Assembly (NCBI RefSeq): GCF_050749885.1
Contig: NZ_JBOIUB010000010.1
Span: forward strand, 124,001 to 188,000
From: Zooshikella sp050749885
GTDB taxonomy: Bacteria; Pseudomonadota; Gammaproteobacteria; Pseudomonadales; Zooshikellaceae
Length of the DNA: 64,000 nucleotides
Direction of reading: 5' to 3'
Below are positions 8,913 through 17,860 of the stretch, piece by piece; the stretch's first letter is position 1, and every line of letters begins with the position of its first letter. The translations under genes and the position numbers were made by a program. A model generated the notes under the pieces. It searched no databases and was not told where the DNA came from. It worked only from the letters and a program-made list of their open reading frames with translations.

Positions 8913-10516
8913 GTTATTGGCGTTATAAAGCGATACTACGTCTACGTACGGTTTTTTTTATTGTTGGCTTAGTTATTTTATGCCTGCCATTAGGAAGTAT
9001 TGTTTTTTTTCGCATTTATGAAAATGAGCTCGTTCATCAAACAGAATTATCATTAATCTCGCAAGCGGCCGTATTATCTGCTGCCTACAAAGCAAAAGTA
9101 AGTAATATTATTGGCTCCAGTCCGGACTATGGAAAAGCGTTATCACTGCCACAAAAGCCACTCGTTGATCATTATTATAATCCTATTCGTCCACAGCTTG
9201 ATTTGGCTTCACACGATGTGTTACCACGTCGACCGGATGGTATAAAGCCTAACCAGGTTCCTGATGCTGTGGCAACAGAAGCTGGTATATGGATGCTACC
9301 AGTGTTGTTGGAAAGTCAAAAAAATACCTTGGCTGGTATGAAAATATTGGACTTTAAAGGAACCGTTATTACTGGCCGAAAGGAAGTGGGGCTATCTTTT
9401 GCTCATTTACCTGAAGTACAAGCAGCGCTGCAAGGAAAATACAGTACGGTTATACGACAACGAATTTCTGATGAGGCTCCACCTGCACTGGTTTCAATAA
9501 GTCGTGGAGCAGGTATAAGAATATTTGTGGCTTTACCTATTATTCAAAATGAGCATTTATGGGGGGTGGTTTATTTATCAAGAACACCTAAAAATATACT
9601 TAAACACCTTTATGCTGAAAAAGACAAAGTGGCTGTTGCGGGCGCAACCATTTTAGGATTAGCGCTCATCATTACCTTATTTACGTCCTATACCGTCACG
9701 CAACCCATTTATCGGTTAATAAATAATGTGGAAAAGGTATCCACAGGGCAAGACCAGGTGATGGCACCATTAGCGTTTCCTGTCACTCATGAAATCGCGT
9801 TATTGGCAGATAGTTTTAATAAGATGGCAACGTCATTACACGAACGTTCTGCTTATATTCGTGAGTTTGCTGCACATGTTTCTCATGAGTTAAAAACACC
9901 GCTTACCAGTATTCAGGGTGCAGTAGAGTTGATTATTGATCATATGGATGAGATGGATCAGCAAACACGTTCTCAATTTTTAGCCAATATTTTGCAAGAC
10001 ACAAACCGGCTTAAACAGCTTGTATCAAGGTTACTTGATTTAGCCAGGGCTGATAATGTAACGATTACTCATGAAGCAACATTGTTGCAACCAGTACTTG
10101 ATAAGTTGGCTGACAGGTATCAACAAGAAGGAATACAGGTTGTTGTACCTACAGCGGATACTTTAGGTATCAAGATTGTGAAGGAAAATTTGGAAACGAT
10201 TTTTTTGATTGAAAATGCTCGACAGCATGATGCCACTCGGGTTGTGATCAATATAAAAGAGCAACTCAATATGATAACAATCACCGTCACTGACAATGGG
10301 GCTGGCATCTCTCCTGGAAACCAAGATAAGATTTTTACACCGTTTTTTACCACCAGAAGAGAGCATAATGGTACAGGATTAGGGTTGAGTATCGTAAAGT
10401 CACTTATTGAAGCCTATGGTGGTACGATTTGTATAAAGCCCTGCTCGCAAGGAGCCTGTTTTGAATTAGCGGTAAAAAAAGCATCTTCTGCACAGAATCT
10501 GCACACCCTTTCCTGA
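8903..10516 (+). CDS. membrane sensor histidine kinase, partner of the preceding regulator
   Basis: A 537-residue inner-membrane kinase beginning inside the regulator gene (ATG 8903). A first membrane helix lies at about residues 15-36, then a periplasmic sensor region of about 210 residues, a second helix near 245-268, a HAMP linker, and a HisKA domain with phospho-accepting His328 (HVSHELKTPLTS). The ATPase domain has Asn438 (IENARQH), DNGAGIS and GTGLGLSIVKSLIEAYGG. The layout resembles CreC-type kinases. The signal is unknown. The kinase ends 82 bases before the exosortase gene on the same strand. Confidence 0.93.
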   Translation: MQLGYWRYKAILRLRTVFFIVGLVILCLPLGSIVFFRIYENELVHQTELSLISQAAVLSAAYKAKVSNIIGSSPDYGKALSLPQKPLVDHYYNPIRPQLDLASHDVLPRRPDGIKPNQVPDAVATEAGIWMLPVLLESQKNTLAGMKILDFKGTVITGRKEVGLSFAHLPEVQAALQGKYSTVIRQRISDEAPPALVSISRGAGIRIFVALPIIQNEHLWGVVYLSRTPKNILKHLYAEKDKVAVAGATILGLALIITLFTSYTVTQPIYRLINNVEKVSTGQDQVMAPLAFPVTHEIALLADSFNKMATSLHERSAYIREFAAHVSHELKTPLTSIQGAVELIIDHMDEMDQQTRSQFLANILQDTNRLKQLVSRLLDLARADNVTITHEATLLQPVLDKLADRYQQEGIQVVVPTADTLGIKIVKENLETIFLIENARQHDATRVVINIKEQLNMITITVTDNGAGISPGNQDKIFTPFFTTRREHNGTGLGLSIVKSLIEAYGGTICIKPCSQGACFELAVKKASSAQNLHTLS

Positions 10517-10598
10517 AAACTTCCATCGTTTCCTGGCGGCTTATGCACATGAGTCCTGTATAACACTACCTATAAAATGAGTATGGGTAGCGTAAAAC

Positions 10599-12167
10599 AT
10601 GAGTATTGAGCATAGCCACGGCGTTAGTATAACGCTATCCAAGGATCAGCTTGTATCCAAACCATTGTTTGTTAACTACTGCTACAGCATTATTTTAATC
10701 TCTTTAGTAATAACATTGTTTAGTAACACATTCGTTTGGATAGGCAAACAATTATTATCGGCACACAATGTATTTCATATTATTATCAGCCTTATTTTAT
10801 GTTTTGTCGTTGTTAAATCAGTTATAGACAACAAGATTAAACTAAATAGCCTATTTTGTTTTAGGAAGTACCCTTTATTTGTTCTATCCGTTGGTTGTTT
10901 AGGCTATTTGCTTAATGAGCACTTTATCAGTGTCAATATTTTTTCAGCGGTATGGGTGATGATCGCAGCCTATGGATTATTAGGTTTTTATATTAAGCCT
11001 GCTATATGGACCAAAGTGTTATTACCGCTTGTATTATTGATTTTATTACTACCGTTTGAAGGTTATTTGGATGTTTATTTAGGTTTTCCGCTACGTTTAT
11101 TATCTGTCGAATGGGTGGAAAGCTTGCTATCAGGGCTAGGTATTGACGTTGCTGCTGATAAAGCTGTTATTATGGTAGAAAATAAATATTCACTTGTGGA
11201 TCTAAGTTGCAGTGGCCTGAAAGGTTTGTGGGCGGGCATCATTTTTTATGTATTATTAACCTGGATAGACAATAAAGCCATAACCTGGCGTTGGTTTATC
11301 TTGTTAGTGATTTTTTTATTCATTATACTCTTATTTAACACACTACGAATATTATGCTTGGTTGTTTTAGATTCAGTACTAAATAAACCGATTATTGCTA
11401 CTCAAGTTCATACTTTGTTAGGTGTTTTAGGGTTTGTCTTATCATGTACTATTATTTGGTACTTAATACGTTTTCTAAAAGCAAAAATTATAGATAATAA
11501 TAAACCACAACTGGGTATTTTTAGTGGTGTCCAACATTCAGTGCCGACAGTAGAAAATGATTCAGTTTTTAAACAAAATCATTCAATCGGTATGCTATCC
11601 GTTATCAGCATTGTTCTAGCCTGTATACTATGTTATCAGCCGTTTCCAAAACAGCATATACAGAACAGTATAAAAACGCTGCAGTTACCAGCGACTTTTG
11701 CTGGTTATGAAATACCATTAAGTAAACAGGAAAAGGAATTTTTTAAAAGGAATGCTGCAGAAGCTATTAAGTATCAATTGCACTGGAATGGACATAAGGG
11801 CAGCTTGGTTTTCATCCGTAGCCGTTACTGGAAAGCTCAGCATGATCCTCGGAACTGTTATAGTGCTCAAGGTATTACTGTTGACGATGAGAAAACTTTA
11901 GTATTCTCAAATAGTAATAAGCATAAGCTGACCATAAAATACTTAAGCTTAAATCAAGGTAAACAAACAGGCTTTTATTGGTTTCAATCTAGAGACCAGC
12001 AAACTGCAGACTTCTCGGCCAGATTATTTTCAGGGTGGCACAAGCCCAATGAACCCTGGATTATGGTTTCAGTTGCCTGGCATGACCCACTATCAATTCA
12101 ATCAATAGAGCAAGTTACCCAACAGCTTTATTGGCATATCAATACACAACTTAAAAATGACTGGTGA
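10599..12167 (+). CDS. exosortase with fused EpsI-like C-terminal domain
   Basis: A 522-residue polytopic membrane protein. The first 290 residues form about eight membrane helices carrying the exosortase catalytic set: Cys204 (DLSCSGLKGL), Arg250 (FNTLRI) and His271 (QVHTLLG). By family knowledge these form a cysteine transpeptidase/protease centre that processes PEP-CTERM signals. After another helix (about 332-348) the C-terminal 170 residues resemble EpsI/DUF3485, including HDPRNCYSAQGI and a WHDP motif. The following gene encodes a VIT-domain protein with its own PEP-CTERM tail, so this looks like a dedicated sortase-substrate pair similar in plan to the XrtK/MSEP-CTERM and XrtN/VIT systems. 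I cannot assign the exact exosortase subtype. Confidence 0.88.
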   Translation: MSIEHSHGVSITLSKDQLVSKPLFVNYCYSIILISLVITLFSNTFVWIGKQLLSAHNVFHIIISLILCFVVVKSVIDNKIKLNSLFCFRKYPLFVLSVGCLGYLLNEHFISVNIFSAVWVMIAAYGLLGFYIKPAIWTKVLLPLVLLILLLPFEGYLDVYLGFPLRLLSVEWVESLLSGLGIDVAADKAVIMVENKYSLVDLSCSGLKGLWAGIIFYVLLTWIDNKAITWRWFILLVIFLFIILLFNTLRILCLVVLDSVLNKPIIATQVHTLLGVLGFVLSCTIIWYLIRFLKAKIIDNNKPQLGIFSGVQHSVPTVENDSVFKQNHSIGMLSVISIVLACILCYQPFPKQHIQNSIKTLQLPATFAGYEIPLSKQEKEFFKRNAAEAIKYQLHWNGHKGSLVFIRSRYWKAQHDPRNCYSAQGITVDDEKTLVFSNSNKHKLTIKYLSLNQGKQTGFYWFQSRDQQTADFSARLFSGWHKPNEPWIMVSVAWHDPLSIQSIEQVTQQLYWHINTQLKNDW

Positions 12168-12197
12168 AGGGTATACCACTAATCTGGAGTAAACCCA

Positions 12198-15023
12198 ATG
12201 AAATGTAAATCTACCTTGAAAAAGTGGCCTATATGGTTTAACTATGGATTATTTTGGTCTTGGAACATAATTTTTACTTTTGTGGCGGTTTTTGTCGTCA
12301 TTCCCTATATCACCTTACCCTTAACCAGTGATGCAATCGATGGGATTGGTCTATGGAGTCAGGCTGTTTATAGCTTAATTTTGGTTATTGTACCCTTTTT
12401 CTCTATGGGGTGGGCAGGGCTTAAATTAAAAAAACAACCAAAAATGCTGATGAAGTTATTTTACGGTATTGAAATGCCAGTCATGTTTTTGATAGTAATG
12501 AGAATACTATTGCTACGAGATATGAACCCTGGTCTGGCTCATTTATTAATAAACTTTACCATAGCATTACTCGTCTACTTTTTAATGACGTTCTTACTTT
12601 TTAAAAATGGTAGAAAAAGTCATAACCTGTTCTTTAGTATTTCAACATTGGTATTGGCAAGTGTAATGCTGATGTTTGGGCTTTACTTGATGATGTTAAT
12701 GGCTCCATTATTGCTACCAGCAGTATATATGCTTTTTAAAATGCTATTTGCAGGTATTGTTGTGCTCTTTAAAGTACTGCTAAATCCCATTGTTATTTTA
12801 CTTATGATTTTATTTGCCTATACCTTTGGTGTATTTATCAGTTTGCCTGTTGTTGCTGCAAAGTTATATTACTCATGTTTCCTAAAATACTGGCGTTTAC
12901 TGTCAACAGAGGGAGTGTTAAATAAGCGATATGCTGTGACTGTCGTGGTCCTGACTGTTTGTTTAAATAGCTTATTATTTATTTATCTCAATCAACAACC
13001 ACAGCAGGCGATATTTCAACAATTAGCTGTTTTAGCTAATGGCTCATCGTTATCACTCAAGCAAAAGCAAGTGTTGTTAGAAAATCAGGACATTATTCGT
13101 AATGGTTTGGTGAATGCCTATCTTGGTGCGTATCGTTATGTTTCAACATCTGCTAATAGCAATATTGTGATTGGGGCATATGATGAAGCATTTTTAACTG
13201 GAGATACTGACCTTGCCGATTATTCTCAGCGCTGGTTCAACCTACTGGCCTTGCCATTTTTATATGATGGTAATAATTTCAGGGAAGACAAGCAAAAAGC
13301 AGAAGACTTTTATCAACTGTTTTTTGATTCACCAATTGAGAAGCGAGAACAGGATGCTATATTAACAGCGATTCAAAATACATGGGAACGAGAGCAAATG
13401 GCTGCGGGACTCATCAACCGTTTGAATCGGCATGTTCGTTTAATCTCACAGGCTATTCATATCAAGCCAAGTGGAGATATTGCTGAAATAAATATAAGAC
13501 AACGTTTTGAAAACCAAACATCAAATAATCATGAAATTGTTATGCATTTTGCTTTACCGGATGATGCGGTACTAACTGGGCTCTGGCTCAGTGATGATGA
13601 AAACAATCCTAGAAAGTATCCTGCTGTTGTGGCTCCACGTGGTGCAGCACAACAAGTTTATAATGATGAGGTTAAACGTAGAATAGACCCATCTATATTA
13701 GAACAAGTAGGTCCTCGTCAATATCGATTACGTGCATTTCCTGTCATGGCACGAAGATGCAGGTTAGAGGCGATATTTCTACTGGCGAGTGAGCATTGTC
13801 AATCACCACCTCTATTTATAGAAATTAGTTATACGACACCTGTGAACGAGCAGGGTAAATGGCCATTACCCCAACTTTTAGAAAGACGTAACGTGTATTG
13901 GGATGATCATTTGCAGGTCACGGTTAATGAGCAGTCGATTGATTCTGGTCATCATTGGTTACCTGAAACCGTTGTATTAAATAATGTTGAAACTGAAAAA
14001 CAAGTGCATGTTACGGTAATTGATGATACCTACCTGTTAGCAGAACCCATCGTAAATGAATTTAACGTGGAGATTGAACAACTAAATCACCTTAATATGG
14101 GTATACTGATTGATAGTTCCAAGAGTATGCAGCACCAGCAGGATGCAATCACAAAAGCTTCTACATGGTTACAGGCAAAAGGTATCCAACATACGTTTTA
14201 TCAATGTCATGATAGATGTAAAGCGTTCAAAGCCAATAAGGCATCGCTTAATTTTTTCGGTAATATACAGCCTTTACAACAACTTGCTCAGTGGCAAAAA
14301 GAAGTTAACCTAAACCAATATAATGCGTTGCTTATGCTTACCGATGAAGGTAGCTATGAATTGGAAGCATCTGTAAACACAGAGCAGTTCATTGATATTC
14401 CTCTTTGGTTAGTACATTTAAATGGCAAGTTGCCTTATGCCTACCATGATGACATGTTGGCACTGTTGAGACAAAAACAGGGAGGGGTTTCTGCCACACT
14501 TAAAGAAGCCATATACAAGCTACTACTAACACAGAATACGTCTTCAGAACGTTATCCAACGGATAATAAACGTCTTATATTGGTAACGGATCATTATAAA
14601 TGGTATATCCTCCCGCAAAAGGGTAGCTTTCAAGTGAGTGAAAAGGATCCTTTTACACGAATCGCTAGTCGTCAATGGTTAAATTACCTATCTCAGATTG
14701 ACGATATCTCAAAGCCTGAAATTTTGGATAAATTGCATAGTATTGCTGTTGAGCATCACATTGTAACGGATTACTCATCCATGTTGGCTCTTGTCAATGA
14801 ACGACAAAAACGTCTGTTAAAAGAAGCTGAAGGTAAAGAAGATCGTTTTGATCGAGAAGTCGAAACAGGACAAGAAGATATTACTTCACCTATGGATATG
14901 TTTTCAGTACAAACTGTCCCTGAACCTGAGGAGTGGCTATTAATAGGGCTTGTGATAGGTATGTTATGTGTGGTTTATTATCGGCGCAAACGGTGTAATG
15001 AGTATACAATAATAGGAGTATGA
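12198..15023 (+). CDS. VIT/VWA-like membrane protein with PEP-CTERM-type tail (dedicated exosortase substrate)
   Basis: A 941-residue protein 30 bases after the exosortase. Residues 1-270 contain about seven or eight hydrophobic helices. A VIT-like domain lies at roughly 410-525 (IRQRFENQTSNNHEIVMHF, APRGAAQQVYNDEVKRRIDP). A VWA-like segment follows near 632-760 (MGILIDSSKSM, a DxSxS metal-site motif). The end reads VPEPEEW (about 907-913), one helix, then YYRRKR: a PEP-CTERM signal. The architecture parallels the long substrates coded next to XrtK or XrtN exosortases, but the signal here is VPEP rather than MSEP. I infer it is sorted by its neighbour and acts at the cell envelope; its biochemical role is unknown. 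Confidence 0.85.
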   Translation: MKCKSTLKKWPIWFNYGLFWSWNIIFTFVAVFVVIPYITLPLTSDAIDGIGLWSQAVYSLILVIVPFFSMGWAGLKLKKQPKMLMKLFYGIEMPVMFLIVMRILLLRDMNPGLAHLLINFTIALLVYFLMTFLLFKNGRKSHNLFFSISTLVLASVMLMFGLYLMMLMAPLLLPAVYMLFKMLFAGIVVLFKVLLNPIVILLMILFAYTFGVFISLPVVAAKLYYSCFLKYWRLLSTEGVLNKRYAVTVVVLTVCLNSLLFIYLNQQPQQAIFQQLAVLANGSSLSLKQKQVLLENQDIIRNGLVNAYLGAYRYVSTSANSNIVIGAYDEAFLTGDTDLADYSQRWFNLLALPFLYDGNNFREDKQKAEDFYQLFFDSPIEKREQDAILTAIQNTWEREQMAAGLINRLNRHVRLISQAIHIKPSGDIAEINIRQRFENQTSNNHEIVMHFALPDDAVLTGLWLSDDENNPRKYPAVVAPRGAAQQVYNDEVKRRIDPSILEQVGPRQYRLRAFPVMARRCRLEAIFLLASEHCQSPPLFIEISYTTPVNEQGKWPLPQLLERRNVYWDDHLQVTVNEQSIDSGHHWLPETVVLNNVETEKQVHVTVIDDTYLLAEPIVNEFNVEIEQLNHLNMGILIDSSKSMQHQQDAITKASTWLQAKGIQHTFYQCHDRCKAFKANKASLNFFGNIQPLQQLAQWQKEVNLNQYNALLMLTDEGSYELEASVNTEQFIDIPLWLVHLNGKLPYAYHDDMLALLRQKQGGVSATLKEAIYKLLLTQNTSSERYPTDNKRLILVTDHYKWYILPQKGSFQVSEKDPFTRIASRQWLNYLSQIDDISKPEILDKLHSIAVEHHIVTDYSSMLALVNERQKRLLKEAEGKEDRFDREVETGQEDITSPMDMFSVQTVPEPEEWLLIGLVIGMLCVVYYRRKRCNEYTIIGV

Positions 15024-15026
15024 GTT

Positions 15027-15104
15027 GTGTTAGTTGAGCTGGCGATTGGCGATGCATATGGGGCAGGAGGAATTTATTCCAAGGGGCAGAGCAATCGCAT
15101 ATAA
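15027..15104 (+). pseudogene. remnant of an ADP-ribosylglycohydrolase gene (N-terminal 25 codons)
   Basis: Starting at GTG 15027, just after the preceding stop, the frame reads VLVELAIGDAYGAGGIYSKG and stops at 15104. ELAIGDAYGAG is the characteristic N-terminal Mg-site segment of ADP-ribosylglycohydrolase (DraG-like) proteins, which normally run to about 250-300 residues. Nothing of the rest follows; a dispersed palindromic repeat begins 18 bases later. I read this as the 5-prime stump of a deleted gene. The short length keeps confidence moderate. Confidence 0.5.
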
Positions 15105-15121
15105 CTTTACCTATATATATT

Positions 15122-15233
15122 GTTTAACGTCTGGATAATGCCCGTCGAACACGCCGTAAATCCTTCCCTGGAGGCTTAGTTGCCGCATCCTTGCGGCAAA
15201 CAGTTCGATGTGCATTATCCAGCCTTTGTTTAC
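15122..15233 (+). repeat. dispersed palindromic repeat, copy A
   Basis: About 112 bases with long imperfect inverted arms (CTGGATAATGCCCGTCGAAC on the left against the complement of GTTCGATGTGCATTATCCAG on the right) and an inner hairpin TTGCCGCATCCTTGCGGCAA. Two relatives occur at 36871 and 41291 in the same orientation. It follows a gene stump, suggesting a role in, or attraction to, a deletion. Confidence 0.9.
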
Positions 15234-15588
15234 CATAGGCACAATCTATATTCATCACGAATTATTTTTATATGCAATTGCCTTAGTATTCATTCTACCG
15301 TAGTATCTGTATTGTTGGCTTATTATTGATTGAGCAATAGTATAAATTTACTCAAAAAATTACTGTTGATATAGGTTATGTAAGAACTGGCCGAGACTGG
15401 AAAGATAATAGCTATGTGATAGCTTTAATTTATACTCTTTGCGAAAGAACATTATGGGTTTTCAATGCTATATGTGAGTACAGGTTACATATTTGCTGAT
15501 ATGTAGTTACAAACCCCTGGTGTGCTTTTCGTAGTGAGTGTGTGAATAAGCTATTTTTTTATTGAACAGGTTAAACTTAGGCCAGTGT
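15234..15588. other. intergenic gap, nothing recognised
   Basis: AT-rich spacer between the repeat and the first binding-protein gene. No hairpin, ORF or operator could be supported. It should contain the promoter of the downstream gene. Confidence 0.4.
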
Positions 15589-16329
15589 ATGAAACACCTT
15601 TTTTTAGTACTTATTATCATACATAGCTTTAGCGTAAATGCAGCTGATTTGAACTTTGTTACGTTAGAGTTTCCTCCTATCGCTTACACAAATAATAACA
15701 AAGAGGCAACAGGTTTTGCTGTCGAGGCAGTAAAACGTATCTCAGATAAACTAGGTTATAACGCAAATGTTAAGGTGTTACCTTGGACAAGAGGATTAAA
15801 TATGGTTAAGGATGGTGAAGCTGACGCCATTTTTACGATATATAAGAATAAAGAACGAGAGGAATTTATAGATTTTACTCAAGAAGTCTTTGTTCCACAA
15901 ACGTTAAGTTTTTATATAAATGCTAACTCATCAATTGACCCAGGTAAAGCCATAGAGTTAGATTTACTTAAAAAATATAAGATAGGTGTTGTTTCGACCA
16001 TAAGCTATGGGAAGAAGTTTGACACTATTAAGTCTGATTTAAATTTGAGTTCAGCGACCAATCTTTTATCGAATTTTAAAAAACTAATGGCAGAAAGAGT
16101 CGATATTGTTCCGTCGAATACTTATGTAGGCGATTATACACTTTCGCAAAATAAATCAGCCCTTAAGGGTAAAGTAGTAAAAATGGTCATGCCATTTGAT
16201 AATGTGCCAAGCTATATTGGTTTTTCTAAGAAAAAGAATATTAGTAACATAAGAGATCAGTTTGATCAAGAACTGCGAAAAATGAATAGTGATGACTGGG
16301 TAAAAAAATCAATGATAAACTATCAATAA
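15589..16329 (+). CDS. orphan periplasmic substrate-binding protein (SBP_bac_3-like), 1
   Basis: 246 residues from ATG 15589 (MKHLFLVLIIIHSFSVNA), which begins the signal peptide; an upstream TTG at 15562 only adds nine residues ahead of it. The mature protein follows the family 3 solute-binding plan: VTLEFPPIAYTNN, GFAVEAVKRISDKLGY, a WTRGLNMVKDGEADAIF segment in lobe one and LMAERVDIVPSN in lobe two. Such proteins bind amino acids or related small ligands in the periplasm. No permease or ATPase gene is nearby, so it may feed a distant transporter or act as a sensor. A paralogue follows 18 bases later. Confidence 0.85.
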   Translation: MKHLFLVLIIIHSFSVNAADLNFVTLEFPPIAYTNNNKEATGFAVEAVKRISDKLGYNANVKVLPWTRGLNMVKDGEADAIFTIYKNKEREEFIDFTQEVFVPQTLSFYINANSSIDPGKAIELDLLKKYKIGVVSTISYGKKFDTIKSDLNLSSATNLLSNFKKLMAERVDIVPSNTYVGDYTLSQNKSALKGKVVKMVMPFDNVPSYIGFSKKKNISNIRDQFDQELRKMNSDDWVKKSMINYQ

Positions 16330-16347
16330 AAACTAAATTGTTTAGTA

Positions 16348-17100
16348 ATGCTAAAAATAATAAGGCAATACTTATTTTTACTATGTTGTCTCTTTGTCAA
16401 TGGATTAACTGCTCGTGAAGAACTTGAAATAGTTACATTGCAATATCCTCCCTATGAGTATAATGATGAAGGTGCAGTTAAAGGCATTGCTGTTGAAATT
16501 GTTAAAGAAGCATTCAGAAGAATAAAATATCCAATTAGAATAGAAATTCACCCTTGGGCGAGAGCAATAAAAAAAATAAAGATGGGAGATGCTGATGCTA
16601 TTTTTACTGCGTTTAAAACGCCAGACCGGGAATTATTTGCAGACTATTCTAATGAAGTGTTATTAAATCAAGTTGTTTCTTTATATACACTTAAAAAGTC
16701 ACCTATTCAGTTTGACGGAGACTTAACCAAGCTGGCTCGATATCGATTTGGCATTATAAGAAAAGTAAGTTATGGTGAAGCTTTTGATAGTGCTTTGGAT
16801 AAAGGGATCATAAGTTTTACTATGATTTCCAACTCTGGTGAAAGCAATTTTCAAATGCTCATAGTTGGAAGAGTTGATATTGTGGTCAGTAATCGATATG
16901 GCGCAAGGTATATTTTAACTGATTTGGGGAGTCTAAACGAAGTTAAAGAACTCCACCCACCACTTCAAAGCATTCCAAGCTATATTGCTTTTTCAAAAAA
17001 AAGAAAACTAACTCGTGTGCGAGATCGATTTGATAAGGCACTGCAGGAAATGAAAGAGGAAGGAATCTATGAAGAAATTATTGATAATTTTAAAATGTGA
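16348..17100 (+). CDS. orphan periplasmic substrate-binding protein (SBP_bac_3-like), 2
   Basis: 250 residues starting at ATG 16348, with a signal peptide (MLKIIRQYLFLLCCLFVNGLTA). It is a paralogue of the preceding gene: VTLQYPPYEYN, GIAVEIVKEAFRRI, HPWARAIKKIKMGDADAIF, and a SYGEAFDSAL segment matching SYGKKFDTIK. The C-terminus (FDKALQEMKEEGIYEEI) is the usual closing helix of the family. The 18-base gap suggests co-transcription and tandem duplication. The ligand is unknown and no transporter genes are adjacent. Confidence 0.85.
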   Translation: MLKIIRQYLFLLCCLFVNGLTAREELEIVTLQYPPYEYNDEGAVKGIAVEIVKEAFRRIKYPIRIEIHPWARAIKKIKMGDADAIFTAFKTPDRELFADYSNEVLLNQVVSLYTLKKSPIQFDGDLTKLARYRFGIIRKVSYGEAFDSALDKGIISFTMISNSGESNFQMLIVGRVDIVVSNRYGARYILTDLGSLNEVKELHPPLQSIPSYIAFSKKRKLTRVRDRFDKALQEMKEEGIYEEIIDNFKM

Positions 17101-17860
17101 TATTTCAAGTCTTGAAAAGTATAGTTATTGAGTAAAAGTCAAAAATTAATGTTGCTGAAATGTATACAACATCACTAGGTTTTTATTGTTTGATCAGCTT
17201 GTATTAGGTGATCCTTTAGTATGTTTTGCTAAAGGATAAACCTTGGATTTAAAAATAAAAAATTTTAATAATCTAAAGTGTTGCATTTAAGGTTATGGCT
17301 GAGTATTTGTTAATATTTCGACAAGTTTTTTCAATGCTTGATAGTTAAATATAAAGAACATAAGTTTTGTTTTATTACAAATAGATACATGTTTACTTAA
17401 AATATATAAAATAGTAAATATATATAATCTTTTACTTTGATATGAATCATATTATACTGATAAAAGAAACACGTTAATATACAGCTTATGTTGTATATAT
17501 ATTAACCAAAATGTTATTGTGTGAATGTCGTTAATATAAATATTTTTGTCATAAAGGCAAAGGATGGTTGGTCTGGCTAATATATAACAATTGAAACTTA
17601 TCTATTAATTGGTCAGCTGTATTAAGATAAGTTTTATACTATTGATGGGAAAGTACCTTATAAAATACGAAAGTCTTATTTAAAGGCTGAGCGTTATCTT
17701 GTTTATAGGTAAGGTTTTTGATTAGAAATAATTAATTATATTTGCATTGCCTTAAATAGTACTAAAGAAAATTTCTGTCTAAACAAAGATTTATTTCTGT
17801 TGTATGCCGTTTGTTACTATAAAAGTGGCTTGTAAGGTGTATAATATAAGATGAGTTAAT
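17101..17860. other. 760-bp AT-rich gap upstream of the RHS locus
   Basis: No coding stretch on either strand was convincing. The region is very AT-rich, especially 17380-17480 and 17690-17770, with many TATATA tracts, as often seen upstream of horizontally acquired toxin loci and suited to silencing by H-NS-like proteins. That regulatory reading is inference. No clean repeat or terminator was found. Confidence 0.4.
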
